DNA of 34,910 nucleotides from Methyloversatilis universalis. Its GTDB lineage: Bacteria > Pseudomonadota > Gammaproteobacteria > Methylococcales > Methylococcaceae. The notes under the pieces are model-generated. The model was given only the letters and a program-made list of their open reading frames with translations. It was not told the origin of the DNA and did no database searches. The stretch lies in contig DYIL01000037.1 in assembly GCA_020723665.1 (NCBI GenBank), positions 1-34,910 of the forward strand, given 5' to 3'. Of the stretch, positions 1-8,944 are shown in pieces. Made by a program: the position numbers and the translations under genes. How positions within the stretch are numbered: position 1 is the stretch's first letter; each line of letters opens with the position of its first letter.

Positions 1-290
1 AAACTGCACACTTGATCGATGAAGAAATTCGCTCTGTGATCGATCGTAACTACGAACGTTCGGAACGCCTGTTGCGAGAGAACATGGACAAATTACATTT
101 GATGGCGGAAGCCTTGATCAAGTACGAGACAATCGATCGTTTCCAAATCGACGACATTATGGAAGGCAAGGTTCCGCGTCCGCCGCAAAGCTGGGGCGAG
201 GCGCCTCCGAGCGGTGGTGCTGCGGGTTTGGGGGTGAAGAAGACTCCGAAAGGCAAGGGAACTTTCGGCAAAGTTGCCGAACAATATTGA
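1..290 (+). CDS. ftsH: FtsH ATP-dependent zinc metalloprotease, C-terminal fragment
   Basis: Only the last ~95 codons are present; the gene runs in from the left edge, reading in frame from base 3. The segment contains AHLIDEEIRSVIDRNYERS and LLRENMDKLHLMAEALI, the helical end of the M41 peptidase domain, followed by a low-complexity Pro/Gly-rich tail (PRPPQSWGEAPPSGG), typical of the flexible FtsH C-terminus. FtsH is a membrane-anchored AAA+ protease that degrades misfolded membrane proteins and some regulators. The catalytic HEXXH and AAA module lie outside the window, so activity cannot be judged here. The stop is TGA at 288-290. Confidence 0.9.
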   Translation, partial: TAHLIDEEIRSVIDRNYERSERLLRENMDKLHLMAEALIKYETIDRFQIDDIMEGKVPRPPQSWGEAPPSGGAAGLGVKKTPKGKGTFGKVAEQY

Positions 291-371
291 AGTCCAATTT
301 CGGCTGGACAGCCGGTTTAAGCCAAGATATCCAAGGCCGGTCGCATTTAACGACAGTCGCGATTTTCAAAC

Positions 372-1313
372 ATGTTAAGTCTGAGACACCTCGATTTCAC
401 CATGCTGATGGCTTTCGATCTATTGATGCGGGAGCTCAATGTGTCGCGGGCCGCCGGGAAATTGTATGTCACGCAGTCGGCGATGAGCCAAATCCTGCAA
501 CGACTTCGCCAACAGTTCGACGATCCTTTGCTGGTGAAAACGCCGGCAGGCATGCAACCAACGGAGCGGGCGTTAGCATTGGTGGGGCCGGTGCGTGCGA
601 TACTGCAGGATGTGGAACAAATCCTCAAATCGCCGGCTCCGTTCGATCCTGCCATGAGCCACGAACGCTTCATCCTGGCCGGATCGGACTATGTCGAGTT
701 TCTTGTCCTGCCCCGCCTGATCGAGCGGGTGTGCAACCTCGCACCCCAGATCGAGATTCATGTGCAACGGCCGGATACGGACTCGCTCGAGGCCCGGTTG
801 CAGAATCAGGAGATTGACTTGGTTTTAGGCTTTCAGGCGATGTTGAAGCTGCCGGCGCATCTGCGTTGGGTGCGACTCTTCGATGACACTATGGTTTGCG
901 TCGCCCGCCGTGACCATACCGCTGTTGAAGATGAAATCACTCTGGAGGAATACCTACAAAGGAATCAGTTGTTGATCTCCTCTTGCGATCTAAATGCGCA
1001 GATCGTCGAACGCTGGTTAACGAAACAGGGTTTGGAGAGACGAATACCCGTGGTGGTGCCGAATTTTCTCTCGGCTCCTTTTATCGTAGCGACGACGGAC
1101 CTCTTGCTTTCGTTACCCCGGCGAATCGCTGAAGCTTGTATCAAGCTCTCGCCTTTGAAACTCGTCAAGGTACCCTTCGGTCTGCCGGCCTATGACTTCG
1201 TCATGGCCTGGCACCCATTGAGGGATAAAGATCCTGCTCATCAATGGTTAAGGGAACAGATCCTCGAGGTCAGCCGGGAAATTGATCGGCGCCCTCTGGG
1301 TCGGGGGGATTAG
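372..1313 (+). CDS. LysR-family transcriptional regulator
   Basis: This 313-residue protein is of normal LysR length. Residues ~5-65 form the winged helix-turn-helix (LDFTMLMAFDLLMRELNVSR, then AAGKLYVTQSAMSQILQRLR), followed by a linker helix and a periplasmic-binding-protein-like effector domain (~95-300). The N-terminal style (LRHLD...L..FD.LM.E.NVSRAA) resembles the NodD/NahR/LinR branch more than classical CbbR. It starts 81 bases after ftsH and is convergent with cbbO, so it is not in the usual divergent CbbR position before cbbL. It may regulate the neighbouring cbb operon, but nothing in the sequence proves that. The effector is unknown. Confidence 0.85.
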   Translation: MLSLRHLDFTMLMAFDLLMRELNVSRAAGKLYVTQSAMSQILQRLRQQFDDPLLVKTPAGMQPTERALALVGPVRAILQDVEQILKSPAPFDPAMSHERFILAGSDYVEFLVLPRLIERVCNLAPQIEIHVQRPDTDSLEARLQNQEIDLVLGFQAMLKLPAHLRWVRLFDDTMVCVARRDHTAVEDEITLEEYLQRNQLLISSCDLNAQIVERWLTKQGLERRIPVVVPNFLSAPFIVATTDLLLSLPRRIAEACIKLSPLKLVKVPFGLPAYDFVMAWHPLRDKDPAHQWLREQILEVSREIDRRPLGRGD

Positions 1314-1401
1314 GATCGGTCTCCTGGCTCCCGGGGGACCGGGGACTCTGGCAGAATCCAGGCTGGCACGGCTCCGGTCGATCTTATTCGGGTCGTGTAC
1401 A

Positions 1402-3738
1402 TCAGCCGGTCAAACTCACGAACAAGGCCGGCAAGCGCTCCGGTAACCGCTGCACGTGATCCACGACGGTATAGCGATTGGGACCGAAGATTCTGGACAC
1501 ATATTCGTCCGCTTCGGGGTCGAGCGTGAGGCAATAGCTCATGACTCCGGCGGTCGCCAATTCTTCCACCGCCTTCTTGGTATCGAAGCGAAGGTACTGT
1601 GGATCGCGCTCGTCGATGTCCGCCGGTTCGCCGTCGGATACCAAAAGCAGCAGCTTCTTCTGCTGCGGCTGACGCAGCAGAAACTTTCCGGCATGGCGAA
1701 GCGCCGCTCCCATTCGTGTCGAAAGTCCGCCCTGCATGCCCGCCAACCGCGCCTTCGCCTGATCGTCGAAGGGCTGGTCGAAATCCTTGAAGCGATAATA
1801 CTGCACGTCGTGCCGCCCGTCCGAAGCAAACCCGTGGATGGCGAAGGGATCGCCGATGCCGTCTATGGCCCAGGCCAGCAAGGTCGTCGCCTCTCGCGCG
1901 AGCTGAATCACGGCGCGATCCGAGCCCGGCAGGGTCTCGTTGGTCGACTCCGATAGATCGAGCAGTACCAGTACCGCCAAATCCCGCGTCTTGCGGATAT
2001 AGCGGATATTGATGCGCGGGTCCGGCATCTCGCCCATGCGAATGTCGATCATGGCGCGGATGGCGGCGTTGAGATCGATCTCGTCGCCGTCCTCCTGCCG
2101 CCTCTGGCGAACCAACCCCCGCGGCTGCAAGGCGTCGATGATGTGCTTGAGGCGGCTCGCGACGGGCTTGTACTCGACCAGAGTCCGATCGATCAGCTCC
2201 CGGTCTCCTCTGGGCAGCCGCTTTTCCAGCACCGTTGTCCAATTGGGTCGGTACAGTTGCACTTGGTAGTCCCACTCGGGGTAATGATAAGGATCGCTGA
2301 CCGGCTCCTTGCCTTCCAGTTCATTGATGGTGCAACCTTCCTGATCCAGATAGAACGGTGTCTCCAAAGTCCAGATTTCCTGAGCGTCATCCCCCGCCAG
2401 TTCGCAGTCCACCTCGTTGACCATCTCCATCACCGAAACCTTCCTGCGAACCTGGCGCTCGCTGGCCTGTGCGTATCCCGCCTGTTCCCGAAGATGCTCG
2501 GCGAACGCCCAGATGAACCGGTTGTCATCGCGGTACGGGATAGCTATGCCCTCCAAGATGCGTAAGGGCGGGAGTGCCAGTCGGTCATTGATCTTGTTAT
2601 ATAGCGTTACACCCAGATCCCAGCTGATTCGGCTGTCTTCGGGACGCGCCGTGAACGCCTCCCAGAACGCCGCAACCGTCTCCCTGATCAACGCATCGCC
2701 GGTTTCGAACTCCCGATCGAGCAGCGCACGGGCGAGGCGCTCCAGAAACGACAAGGCCGGATCCCGGCTTTCCCGGCCGCCCATGGCGGCCTCGTGCAAC
2801 GGAAGCCAAAGCTGCTTTAATCCGGGAAACTGCCGGATGGCCAGATGCTCGACACGGGCATCCTCGATCAGACCGATCATGAACATCTGCGCCGGATTCA
2901 GCGCTTCCGCCGAGATCGGCTTCTCGGTGTAGGCGAGATGCGCGGCGGCATGGGCGCAGGCGGCACGGTACAGCTCCTTGCCGGAAATGCTGCCGTAATC
3001 ATCGAACGCATCAGGGAGATAGATGACAGGAAACTCGATGAAAGGCCTGAGTCCCTCGCGCGTTTCATAATCGCCGGCCGTCGGGCGCAAATGGAAATCG
3101 CGGCCCCACAAGGCGCGCAGATAAAAGTTCAGCTTGCGCTGGGTATCGACGAACAACGTGCCGCGGCGTTCCTTCTGGAGCACCGCGAGGCTGTCGGCAG
3201 TCTGAAGGCCGAAGTATTTGGCCAAGTTTTCGAAATCGCGCCCGTGCGCCTGCGCACCCCACAACGCCCAGCGGCGCAGCCCGCCCAGCGTCAATTTGTC
3301 GAAAAGCTGGTCCAGGTGCTGGAGCATCGGGCGCAATCCGCGCGGCGCTTTCGCGGAAAGCTGATGGATCAGGGCCAGATACTGGCGCACCAAGTCGGCA
3401 TCGCCCAGCCGGCTAGCCGCCGTGGGCAGGCTGTCGAAGAGCGCGGCGATCACGCCTCCGCTGACCATGGAGGCCAGCTTCATCACCGAGGTCACCACGT
3501 CCGGGATGATTTCGTCGCCTACCGCCTTGGCAACCAGCGGCATCTCCTGAATATAGGTTACGACCAGATCCGATCCGCGCCCGAGTTCCGAGAGCACGCG
3601 AGCGCCCTCGATGTAGTTGCGCAAGCCGCCCGGCGACATGACCCGAGCCGCTTCATGGAAACTGGCTTCCAGCGTGTCCTTGATATGTGGCTCGACCCGC
3701 TCCAGGTGCTCGCGGTAGTCTTCCAGGTTGATGCCCAT
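1402..3738 (-). CDS. cbbO: RuBisCO activation protein CbbO (VWA-domain)
   Basis: A 778-residue protein of the CbbO/NorD type. The C-terminal ~190 residues are a von Willebrand factor A domain with a complete metal-ion-dependent adhesion site: DLSES at ~594-598, the STRMG threonine near 673 and VSDGEPAD near 702. The N-terminal two thirds are helical. In characterised systems CbbO binds RuBisCO through the VWA domain and acts as adaptor for the hexameric AAA+ protein CbbQ, which strips inhibitory sugar phosphates from the active site. It is the last gene of the cbb operon, 142 bases after cbbQ, with a modest ribosome site (AGGGGCG) before its ATG. Its presence with cbbQ and the absence of carboxysome genes match the form IAq arrangement. 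Confidence 0.92.
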   Translation of the reverse strand: MGINLEDYREHLERVEPHIKDTLEASFHEAARVMSPGGLRNYIEGARVLSELGRGSDLVVTYIQEMPLVAKAVGDEIIPDVVTSVMKLASMVSGGVIAALFDSLPTAASRLGDADLVRQYLALIHQLSAKAPRGLRPMLQHLDQLFDKLTLGGLRRWALWGAQAHGRDFENLAKYFGLQTADSLAVLQKERRGTLFVDTQRKLNFYLRALWGRDFHLRPTAGDYETREGLRPFIEFPVIYLPDAFDDYGSISGKELYRAACAHAAAHLAYTEKPISAEALNPAQMFMIGLIEDARVEHLAIRQFPGLKQLWLPLHEAAMGGRESRDPALSFLERLARALLDREFETGDALIRETVAAFWEAFTARPEDSRISWDLGVTLYNKINDRLALPPLRILEGIAIPYRDDNRFIWAFAEHLREQAGYAQASERQVRRKVSVMEMVNEVDCELAGDDAQEIWTLETPFYLDQEGCTINELEGKEPVSDPYHYPEWDYQVQLYRPNWTTVLEKRLPRGDRELIDRTLVEYKPVASRLKHIIDALQPRGLVRQRRQEDGDEIDLNAAIRAMIDIRMGEMPDPRINIRYIRKTRDLAVLVLLDLSESTNETLPGSDRAVIQLAREATTLLAWAIDGIGDPFAIHGFASDGRHDVQYYRFKDFDQPFDDQAKARLAGMQGGLSTRMGAALRHAGKFLLRQPQQKKLLLLVSDGEPADIDERDPQYLRFDTKKAVEELATAGVMSYCLTLDPEADEYVSRIFGPNRYTVVDHVQRLPERLPALFVSLTG

Positions 3739-3880
3739 GGCTCGCCCCTATTGTCTTGCCTGCGGTTTCAAGCATTTTCCGGCTTGGCGTAGACCCATGC
3801 GCCGGCAAACGGTCGTCGACCGACAACCTTTCCGCCCCATGCCGTTAAACCGTGGCGCCAAACGCTGCTATAGTCCTCGT

Positions 3881-4681
3881 CTAGAAAAAAGTCGCGACCG
3901 CCGCATCCAGGGTATCCCGCATGTCCGGATCATCGGTCAAGGGACGCACCAAAGTCATCTGGCACGCCGCCCTCGGTTCGACGCCCTTGGCGATGAGTTG
4001 GCCCGCGTACACCAGGAGACGCGTTGAAATTCCCTCGTCCAAGCCGTGCCCCTTGAGATTGCGGGCGCGATGGGCGATCTGCACCAGCTTTTCGGCGATC
4101 TTCGCGTCGACGCCGGTTTCGTGGGCGATCACCTCGGTTTCCACTTCGGTCTTCGGATAATTGAAATCCAGGGCACCGAAGCGTTGCTTGGTGGATTGCT
4201 TTAGATCCTTCAAGAGATTCTGGTAGCCCGGATTGTAGGAAATCACCAACTGAAAATCGGGATGGGCATGGACCAGTTCGCCTTTTTTATCGAGGGGCAT
4301 GGTCCGGCGGTGATCGGTCAGGGGATGTATGACCACCGTCGTGTCCTGGCGCGCTTCGACCACCTCATCCAGATAGCAAATCGCGCCGATCCGGGCCGCC
4401 GTGGTCAAAGGCCCATCCTGCCAGCGCGTGCCGGTGGCGTCGAGCAGAAATCGTCCGACCAGATCGGAGGCCGTCATGTCCTCGTTGCAGGCGACCGTGA
4501 TCAACGGGCGCTTCAGCTTCCAGGCCATGAACTCGATGAAGCGGGTTTTGCCGCAGCCGGTCGGACCTTTCAGCATGACGGGCATCCGCGCGGCGTAGGC
4601 CGCCTCGAACAACTCGATTTCATTGCCGACCGGGCGGTAATAAGGTTGTTCTTTGATCAAATATTGATCTGCACTCGTCAT
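3881..4681 (-). CDS. cbbQ: RuBisCO activase AAA+ ATPase CbbQ
   Basis: A 266-residue MoxR/CbbQ/NorQ/GvpN-family AAA+ ATPase. Walker A is GPTGCGKT at residues 39-46, Walker B is CYLDE at ~102-106, and the protein has the usual short C-terminal lid domain. CbbQ hexamers use ATP hydrolysis, together with CbbO, to release tight-binding sugar phosphates from form I RuBisCO. Its ATG overlaps the TGA of the upstream alpha/beta hydrolase by four bases (ATGA), implying translational coupling and one transcript. NorQ would be the main alternative name, but the cbbLS context settles it. Confidence 0.93.
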   Translation of the reverse strand: MTSADQYLIKEQPYYRPVGNEIELFEAAYAARMPVMLKGPTGCGKTRFIEFMAWKLKRPLITVACNEDMTASDLVGRFLLDATGTRWQDGPLTTAARIGAICYLDEVVEARQDTTVVIHPLTDHRRTMPLDKKGELVHAHPDFQLVISYNPGYQNLLKDLKQSTKQRFGALDFNYPKTEVETEVIAHETGVDAKIAEKLVQIAHRARNLKGHGLDEGISTRLLVYAGQLIAKGVEPRAACQMTLVRPLTDDPDMRDTLDAAVATFF

Positions 4682-5598
4682 CGCTTAAGCCTCTTTTCGG
4701 GTAGGGACGTATGGATGGATCGGACGAGCGTATCGAGGATTTCATCCGCATGCGCTATCGGTAACGAAAAATGCCCCTCGCCGGGAAAGCTGAAAACCCG
4801 CGCGTGCGGGAACGATTCCGCCAGCTTCAGGGTATGGGACAAGGGCACGGTCCTGTCCGCCTCGCCGTGCCAAAACGTGATCGGCATCCGAATCCGCTCG
4901 AGGCCGAACCCCCAATCATGAGCATACAAAACCATGTCTTGCACCGCTCCCTTGGTACCCGGACGCAAACCTTCCCGCACCGAAGCGCAAAGGGCCGCTT
5001 TAATCTCGGGACGCGCCAAGATCGAGCGATCGCTTGCCGGGCTGCCGCCAGCCAGCAGAGACAGCGCCATTTCGGGGTCTCCGCGGATCAGGCGTCCGAC
5101 AACACCGCCGTAAATCAAGCGCAGCATCCGAGGCGCGGCACGGGCCATAGTGAATCCGATTCGGGCCGGCCATTGCATCGCCTGTATGGCTGTCGCAGCA
5201 TTCAGCGGTCCGAGACCGCAGACAATCCCGACCGCCTGCACCCGCTCCGGCAGCCGCGCAGCCAATGCCAGTCCGTACGGCCCTCCGCCGGACGTACCTA
5301 GCACCGAGAACCGTTCGATGCCAAGGCCATCAGCTAATTGAGCGACATCGTCCGCCCAATCGCCCATAGTCCGCTCCGGTTTCCCGTCCGACAGCCCATA
5401 GCCAGGGCGATCCGGAGCGATGATGCGCACGCGCCGTCGCTCGGCTACGCGTGAGACGAGAACGCTCTCCAGGCGCGATGCCGGAAACCCGTGACAGTAG
5501 ACGACCGGGATTCCGCCGGGATCACCGACCTCGGCGAAGCCGAGCCTGCGCCCGTCTTCGAGCGTGACGGTCTGATCGAGTCGCTTGCTTGGATCCAT
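4678..5598 (-). CDS. Alpha/beta-fold hydrolase within the cbb operon
   Basis: A 306-residue soluble alpha/beta hydrolase. A complete catalytic triad can be read: nucleophile elbow GTSGGG with Ser103, acid Asp248 in [10 protein letters not shown], and His276 in GEGHFSL. The oxyanion motif is HGFPAS at ~36-41. There is no signal peptide, so it is probably cytoplasmic. The substrate cannot be deduced. The gene lies between cbbS and cbbQ and shares an ATGA overlap with cbbQ, so it is cotranslated with the activase although it is not a standard part of CbbLSQO systems. It could be an esterase or haloperoxidase-like enzyme with a metabolic housekeeping role. A direct role in RuBisCO maintenance is inference only. 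Confidence 0.85.
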   Translation of the reverse strand: MDPSKRLDQTVTLEDGRRLGFAEVGDPGGIPVVYCHGFPASRLESVLVSRVAERRRVRIIAPDRPGYGLSDGKPERTMGDWADDVAQLADGLGIERFSVLGTSGGGPYGLALAARLPERVQAVGIVCGLGPLNAATAIQAMQWPARIGFTMARAAPRMLRLIYGGVVGRLIRGDPEMALSLLAGGSPASDRSILARPEIKAALCASVREGLRPGTKGAVQDMVLYAHDWGFGLERIRMPITFWHGEADRTVPLSHTLKLAESFPHARVFSFPGEGHFSLPIAHADEILDTLVRSIHTSLPEKRLKR

Positions 5599-5639
5599 AC
5601 ATTTCGAATCGGAAGCTCAGAATCAGCAATCGCCACTCG

Positions 5640-5679
5640 AAAAAAGCCCCGGCCTTTATGCACAGAGCGGGGCTTTCAA
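5640..5679 (-). terminator. Terminator/attenuator after cbbS
   Basis: Read on the minus strand, an AAAGCCCCG arm pairs with CGGGGCTTT and is followed by a run of six T. It lies just after the cbbS stop and ahead of the hydrolase-cbbQ-cbbO genes. This fits an intrinsic terminator with partial read-through, giving more CbbLS than activase. Confidence 0.75.
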
Positions 5680-5696
5680 AACCAGGCCGGAAGGGC

Positions 5697-6056
5697 CTAG
5701 GCTTTGATCGGGCCCCGATAAATCACCATGGCGGCGCCTTGCGACTGCTTGTAGTTGTCGTAGCCGACCAACCGCACGTGATTGTTGGGATGGGCCTTAT
5801 GGCAAGCTTCCGCTTCCGCCAGAATGCGGTCTACGTCGGTCTCGCCGAACATCGGCAATTTCCACATGTACCAGTAGTGGTCGAAAGCGTTCTCCGGCTC
5901 GGTATGCTCGATAGCCGGATTCCAGCCCTTGCTGATGATATATTCCACCTGCTTCCGAATCTTAGCGGCGTCCATCGGCGGCAGATAGGAGAACGTTTCA
6001 AATTTCCGGCTCGAAACATCGGTCAGGCTGGATTTGTAATCTTGCATTTCGCTCAT
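5697..6056 (-). CDS. cbbS: RuBisCO small subunit, form I
   Basis: A 119-residue small subunit of usual bacterial form IA length. Diagnostic segments include [39 protein letters not shown] and [15 protein letters not shown]. It caps the CbbL octamer to build the L8S8 enzyme and affects specificity and stability. It starts 124 bases after cbbL; GAGGA about 11 bases before the ATG is the ribosome site. A second in-frame ATG three codons later (MQDYK) is possible but has no better Shine-Dalgarno sequence. Confidence 0.96.
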   Translation of the reverse strand: MSEMQDYKSSLTDVSSRKFETFSYLPPMDAAKIRKQVEYIISKGWNPAIEHTEPENAFDHYWYMWKLPMFGETDVDRILAEAEACHKAHPNNHVRLVGYDNYKQSQGAAMVIYRGPIKA

Positions 6057-6088
6057 GGTTGTTCCAATCCTCGTTCATTGATCGCTTG

Positions 6089-6120
6089 AGCAATCCCCTC
6101 CCATTTCAGAGGGGACTGCT
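6089..6120 (-). promoter_or_regulatory. cbbL-cbbS intercistronic stem-loop
   Basis: Twelve-base arms, AGCAATCCCCTC and GAGGGGACTGCT, pair with one mismatch around an eight-base loop. No T-run follows on the transcribed strand, so this looks like an mRNA processing or stabilising hairpin rather than a terminator. Confidence 0.55.
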
Positions 6121-6180
6121 TTCTAGCGACGTTCGGTTCTTCAACGGTGTCGTTTCAAATCAGTCCGACTGTCCGGGCGA

Positions 6181-7602
6181 TTACTTGTGCGCCACGTCGA
6201 GCTTGTCAACCGTATCGAACTCGAACTTGATTTCCTTCCAGGTTTCCAATGCAGCCTTGAGCTCGGGACTGTGCTTCGCGGCGGACATCAAAATCTCCTT
6301 GCCTTCTTTTTCAAGCTGACGGCCTTCGTTACGGGCTTCGACACAAGCTTCCAGCGCGACGCGGTTGGCCGCGGCGCCCGCCGCGTTGCCCCATGGATGG
6401 CCTAGAGTACCGCCGCCGAACTGGAACACGGCATCATCGCCGAAGATCGACAACAACGCCGGCATGTGCCAGACATGGATACCGCCGGAAGCGACGGCGA
6501 ACGCTCCCGGCATGGCGCCCCAATCCTGATCGAAGAAGATGCCTCTGGAGCGGTCCTCTTTGATGTAGCGTTCACGCAGCAGATCGATCCAGCCCAAGGT
6601 CGCAGCCCGATCACCCTCCAGCTTGCCGACGACGGTGCCGGTGTGCAGGTGATCACCGCCCGATAGCCTTAGAATTTTGGTCAACACGCGGAAATGGATG
6701 CCATGATTCGGATTGCGGTCCATCACAGCGTGCATCGCACGGTGGATATGCAGGAGAACGCCGTTTTCGCGACACCAGTTGGCTAGGCCGGTATTGGCGC
6801 AGAACCCTCCTGTGATGTAGTCGTGCATGATGATCGGCGCGCCGATTTCCTTGGCGTACTCCGCGCGCTTATACATTTCTTCTGGGGTCGGAGCGGTCAC
6901 GTTCAGGTAATGACCCTTTCGTTCACCGGTTTCACGTTCCGCCTTATGGACAGCCTCCATGACGAAGTCAAAGCGCTGCTTCCAGCGCATGAACGGCTGA
7001 CTGTTCACGTTCTCGTCATCCTTGGTGAAATCCAGACCGCCGCGCAAACACTCGTAAACCGCGCGACCGTAATTTTTCGCGGACAGGCCCAGTTTCGGCT
7101 TGATGGTGCAGCCCAGAAGCGGCCGGCCGTACTTGTTCAGGATGTCGCGCTCGACCTGGATACCGTGAGGCGGACCGCCGCAGGTCATCACATAAGCGAT
7201 CGGGAAACGCACGTCCTCCAGGCGCAGTCCGCGGATCGCCTTGAAACCGAACACGTTGCCGACCAGTGACGTGAAAACATTGACTACCGATCCTTCCTCG
7301 AACAGGTCGATCGGATAGGCGACGAAAGCGTAGAACTGTTCATCGCTGCCCGGAACGTCTTCGATGCGGTAGGCGCGACCCTTGTAATAGTCGAGGTCGG
7401 TTAAGAGATCGGTCCAAACCGTGGTCCAGGTGCCGGTGGACGATTCCGCGGCGACCGCCGCGGCCGCCTCCTCCCGAGGCACGCCAGGCTGGGGCGTAAC
7501 CTTAAAGATAGCCAGAATATCAGTATCCTTGGGGGTGTAATCCGGCATCCAATAGGTCTCGCGGTATTCTTTTACGCCCGCGTTATAGGTCTTTACGGCC
7601 AT
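6181..7602 (-). CDS. cbbL: RuBisCO large subunit, form IA
   Basis: A 473-residue large subunit. It carboxylates (and oxygenates) ribulose 1,5-bisphosphate in the Calvin cycle. Catalytic residues are intact at a constant offset of -7 from spinach numbering: Lys168 (GCTIKPK), carbamylated Lys194 with Asp196/Glu197 ([12 protein letters not shown]), His287 (HIHRAMH), loop-6 Lys327 (TVVGKLEG) and Ser372 ([11 protein letters not shown]). The N-terminal style ([20 protein letters not shown]) is that of proteobacterial form IA. A perfect AGGAGGT at 7607-7613 sets the start. It is the first gene of the operon cbbL-cbbS-hydrolase-cbbQ-cbbO. No carboxysome genes follow, consistent with the Q subtype. 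Confidence 0.97.
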   Translation of the reverse strand: MAVKTYNAGVKEYRETYWMPDYTPKDTDILAIFKVTPQPGVPREEAAAAVAAESSTGTWTTVWTDLLTDLDYYKGRAYRIEDVPGSDEQFYAFVAYPIDLFEEGSVVNVFTSLVGNVFGFKAIRGLRLEDVRFPIAYVMTCGGPPHGIQVERDILNKYGRPLLGCTIKPKLGLSAKNYGRAVYECLRGGLDFTKDDENVNSQPFMRWKQRFDFVMEAVHKAERETGERKGHYLNVTAPTPEEMYKRAEYAKEIGAPIIMHDYITGGFCANTGLANWCRENGVLLHIHRAMHAVMDRNPNHGIHFRVLTKILRLSGGDHLHTGTVVGKLEGDRAATLGWIDLLRERYIKEDRSRGIFFDQDWGAMPGAFAVASGGIHVWHMPALLSIFGDDAVFQFGGGTLGHPWGNAAGAAANRVALEACVEARNEGRQLEKEGKEILMSAAKHSPELKAALETWKEIKFEFDTVDKLDVAHK

Positions 7603-7731
7603 ACTTACCTCCTACCACATCTGTGGATTGTTCTCAGGAATTTTTCTGGTCCTACTTGGACCGCAAATCGTATTGTCCTTTCACCGTCGGGAACTATAAG
7701 CTGTTCCGTTCATAAAAAAAATTCAGTTGTC

Positions 7732-7752
7732 ATGATTAATGTCATAAGACAT
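7732..7752. promoter_or_regulatory. Candidate operator upstream of cbbL
   Basis: Two overlapping inverted repeats sit about 130-150 bases before the cbbL ATG: ATGA-N6-TCAT (7732-7745) and ATGTC-ATAA-GACAT (7739-7752), in an AT-rich stretch. The spacing and symmetry fit a LysR-type binding site such as one for CbbR. A weak -10-like TATAGT lies on the minus strand at 7693-7698 without a clear -35. Identity of the binding protein is inference. Confidence 0.35.
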
Positions 7753-8154
7753 TTTTATATTACATAAACAAAGCATGGAGCCCTGACACAGAGAGAATGC
7801 GCCATGGTCGCCGGATAGGATAAGCCAATAACTTTCGGCGCTCCAAGGCGGATTTGCCCGGCGAAGCGCAAGTCGGCTTTCGCGTCGAGCGGGAAACAAA
7901 CTACTAAAGCCACGCCCCCTATCCACAGGACCACGAAAGGCCGAGCTTCCGGATTTCTCCAACCGCTCTGCGATCTTGATCACGACGCGCGGCGAACCGT
8001 AAATTTTCGCTCACAGGTCGGAATTATGGCGCGTCACGTGCGTCATCGTGGTTACGGACTTACGGTGCCGCGACCCGCATCAGGGACCGTCCAGATGGTT
8101 CCGGGCTGCTTCGCCAACCGATTTAGTCCAACGGTATTTTTCAAGGAGGAAATC
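7753..8154. other. Intergenic region without a supported gene
   Basis: About 400 bases between the cbb control region and the broken gene at 8155. Short open frames exist on both strands but lack ribosome sites and protein-like composition. I see no RNA gene or recognisable repeat here. Confidence 0.5.
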
Positions 8155-8405
8155 ATGAGACTCGCACCGATTTGTCTGGTAGCTGTGGGCTGCGGCCGGC
8201 CAATCCCAGACCGCATCCTATTTCCTGGACCAGACGAACATCGACGAGGCACCGTTCACCGACGGAACCAATTACTTGACGGTGACCATCGGCACATCCC
8301 AAGACGATGTCACCTTCTTCCATTTCTAAATCAAAGGAAAACGTTGTAGACCGGAATAAGCCCTTCGACTTCGCTCAGGACAGGCTTATCCCGCCCTATC
8401 ATTAA

Positions 8406-8660
8406 GGAAGCTCTGATTAACAGGGTGTTGAAAAACGCATTCTACACACGACATGTAGGTTAACAGTTTCGTCGTTGCCCACTACCTATGGTAGGAGCAT
8501 CGAATTTTTCAACAGCCTGTTAAGTCCTTCGACGGGCTCCTGCCTGCAGCAGGCAGGCAGGACGAACGGTAACCTATTGATTCCGTTCGCGGTGAGCTTG
8601 TCGAACGCTCTCCTGAGCCTGTCGAAGAGCGTGAACGGAATCAACTTGTTCAGAGCTTCC
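8406..8660. mobile_element. MITE-like element A1 with TTAA target duplication
   Basis: The ends are inverted: GGAAGCTCTGATTAA on the left and TTGTTCAGAGCTTCC on the right. TTAA flanks both sides (8402-8405 and 8661-8664). The uninterrupted counterpart at 17940-17988 shows a single TTAA, which supports insertion with duplication of TTAA. The interior encodes no protein. It holds element C and a perfect 12-base stem (8577-8588 with 8633-8644). It is non-autonomous; the mobilising transposase is not in the window. Confidence 0.75.
8421..8519. mobile_element. Element C nested within A1
   Basis: A 99-base element with inverted ends CAGGGTGTTGAAAAA and TTTTTCAACAGCCTG, flanked by TTAA at 8417-8420 and 8520-8523. 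Removing it restores GGAAGCTCTGATTAAGTCC, matching the start of the A2 copy (GGAAGCTCTGAGTAAGTCC at 17709). It is therefore a second-level insertion, also at TTAA. Confidence 0.65.
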
Positions 8661-8944
8661 TTAAAGAAATTTTCTTTTTGTTCGAAAAATGGAATTCGAT
8701 GTCGACGTTCGGAATGGTCCGGGTCAGTCGTTCGACGGCAAGGAATTGTCGAATTTCGCCATCCAGGCCTTCGGATTCAATCTCGCAAACAATAACGGTG
8801 CCGGTCCGGAAGCCGACAATATCGCCGGTCGACGGACATCTCCCATTACCGGTAATGAAGACTGACCGGATGCCGTTAAATAACGCGGCAAGAGTCCACG
8901 GACCTCCGGCGGGGTTTTTGATAGCCAAGGTTTGAAAGCCCGAA

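Larger units (their letters stand above)
8355..8695 (+). repeat. Repeat D, copy 1 (interrupted by element A1)
   Basis: The left part (8355-8405, CCCTTCGACTTCGCTCAGGA through CATTAA) and the right part (8661-8695, TTAAAGAAATTTTC through ATGGAAT) are contiguous at 17914-17988 as a second copy. Here they are separated by a ~255-base element at TTAA. GGAAT occurs on both outer sides of this copy (8353 and 8691 areas) and may be its own target duplication in the exported-protein gene. Confidence 0.7.
8155..8940 (+). pseudogene. Broken exported beta-rich protein gene (PEP-CTERM-associated style)
   Basis: A strong AAGGAGGA (8143-8150) precedes an ATG giving MRLAPICLVA. A frameshift near 8184 is needed to reach WAAAGQSQTASYFLDQTN, IDEAPFTDGTNYLTVTIG and TSQDDVTFFHF, which then meets TAA at 8327. 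After ~350 bases of repeats, the frame resumes at 8689-8865 as MEFDVDVRNGPGQSFDGKEL followed by SNFAIQAFGFNLANNNGAG. Together this looks like one secreted beta-sandwich protein of the kind often carrying a PEP-CTERM sorting tail: signal peptide, D-G-TNYLTVTI, then F.V.V.NG...NF.IQ.FGFN. No intact C-terminus or sorting motif could be found. The gene is dead through a frameshift, stops and an insertion. The family assignment is by pattern only. Confidence 0.6.

Noticed and set aside
372..1313. Naming the LysR gene cbbR
   Set aside because: The N-terminus resembles the NodD/LinR branch and the gene is convergent with cbbO rather than divergent from cbbL.
7723..7983. 86-codon minus-strand gene upstream of cbbL
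   Set aside because: No ribosome site, Arg/Ser-rich random composition, and it overlaps the likely cbb control region.
8026..8349. 107-codon plus-strand gene
   Set aside because: The true start is the ATG at 8155 with a strong ribosome site, and the protein-like signal shifts frame near 8184; the continuous frame is not protein-like.
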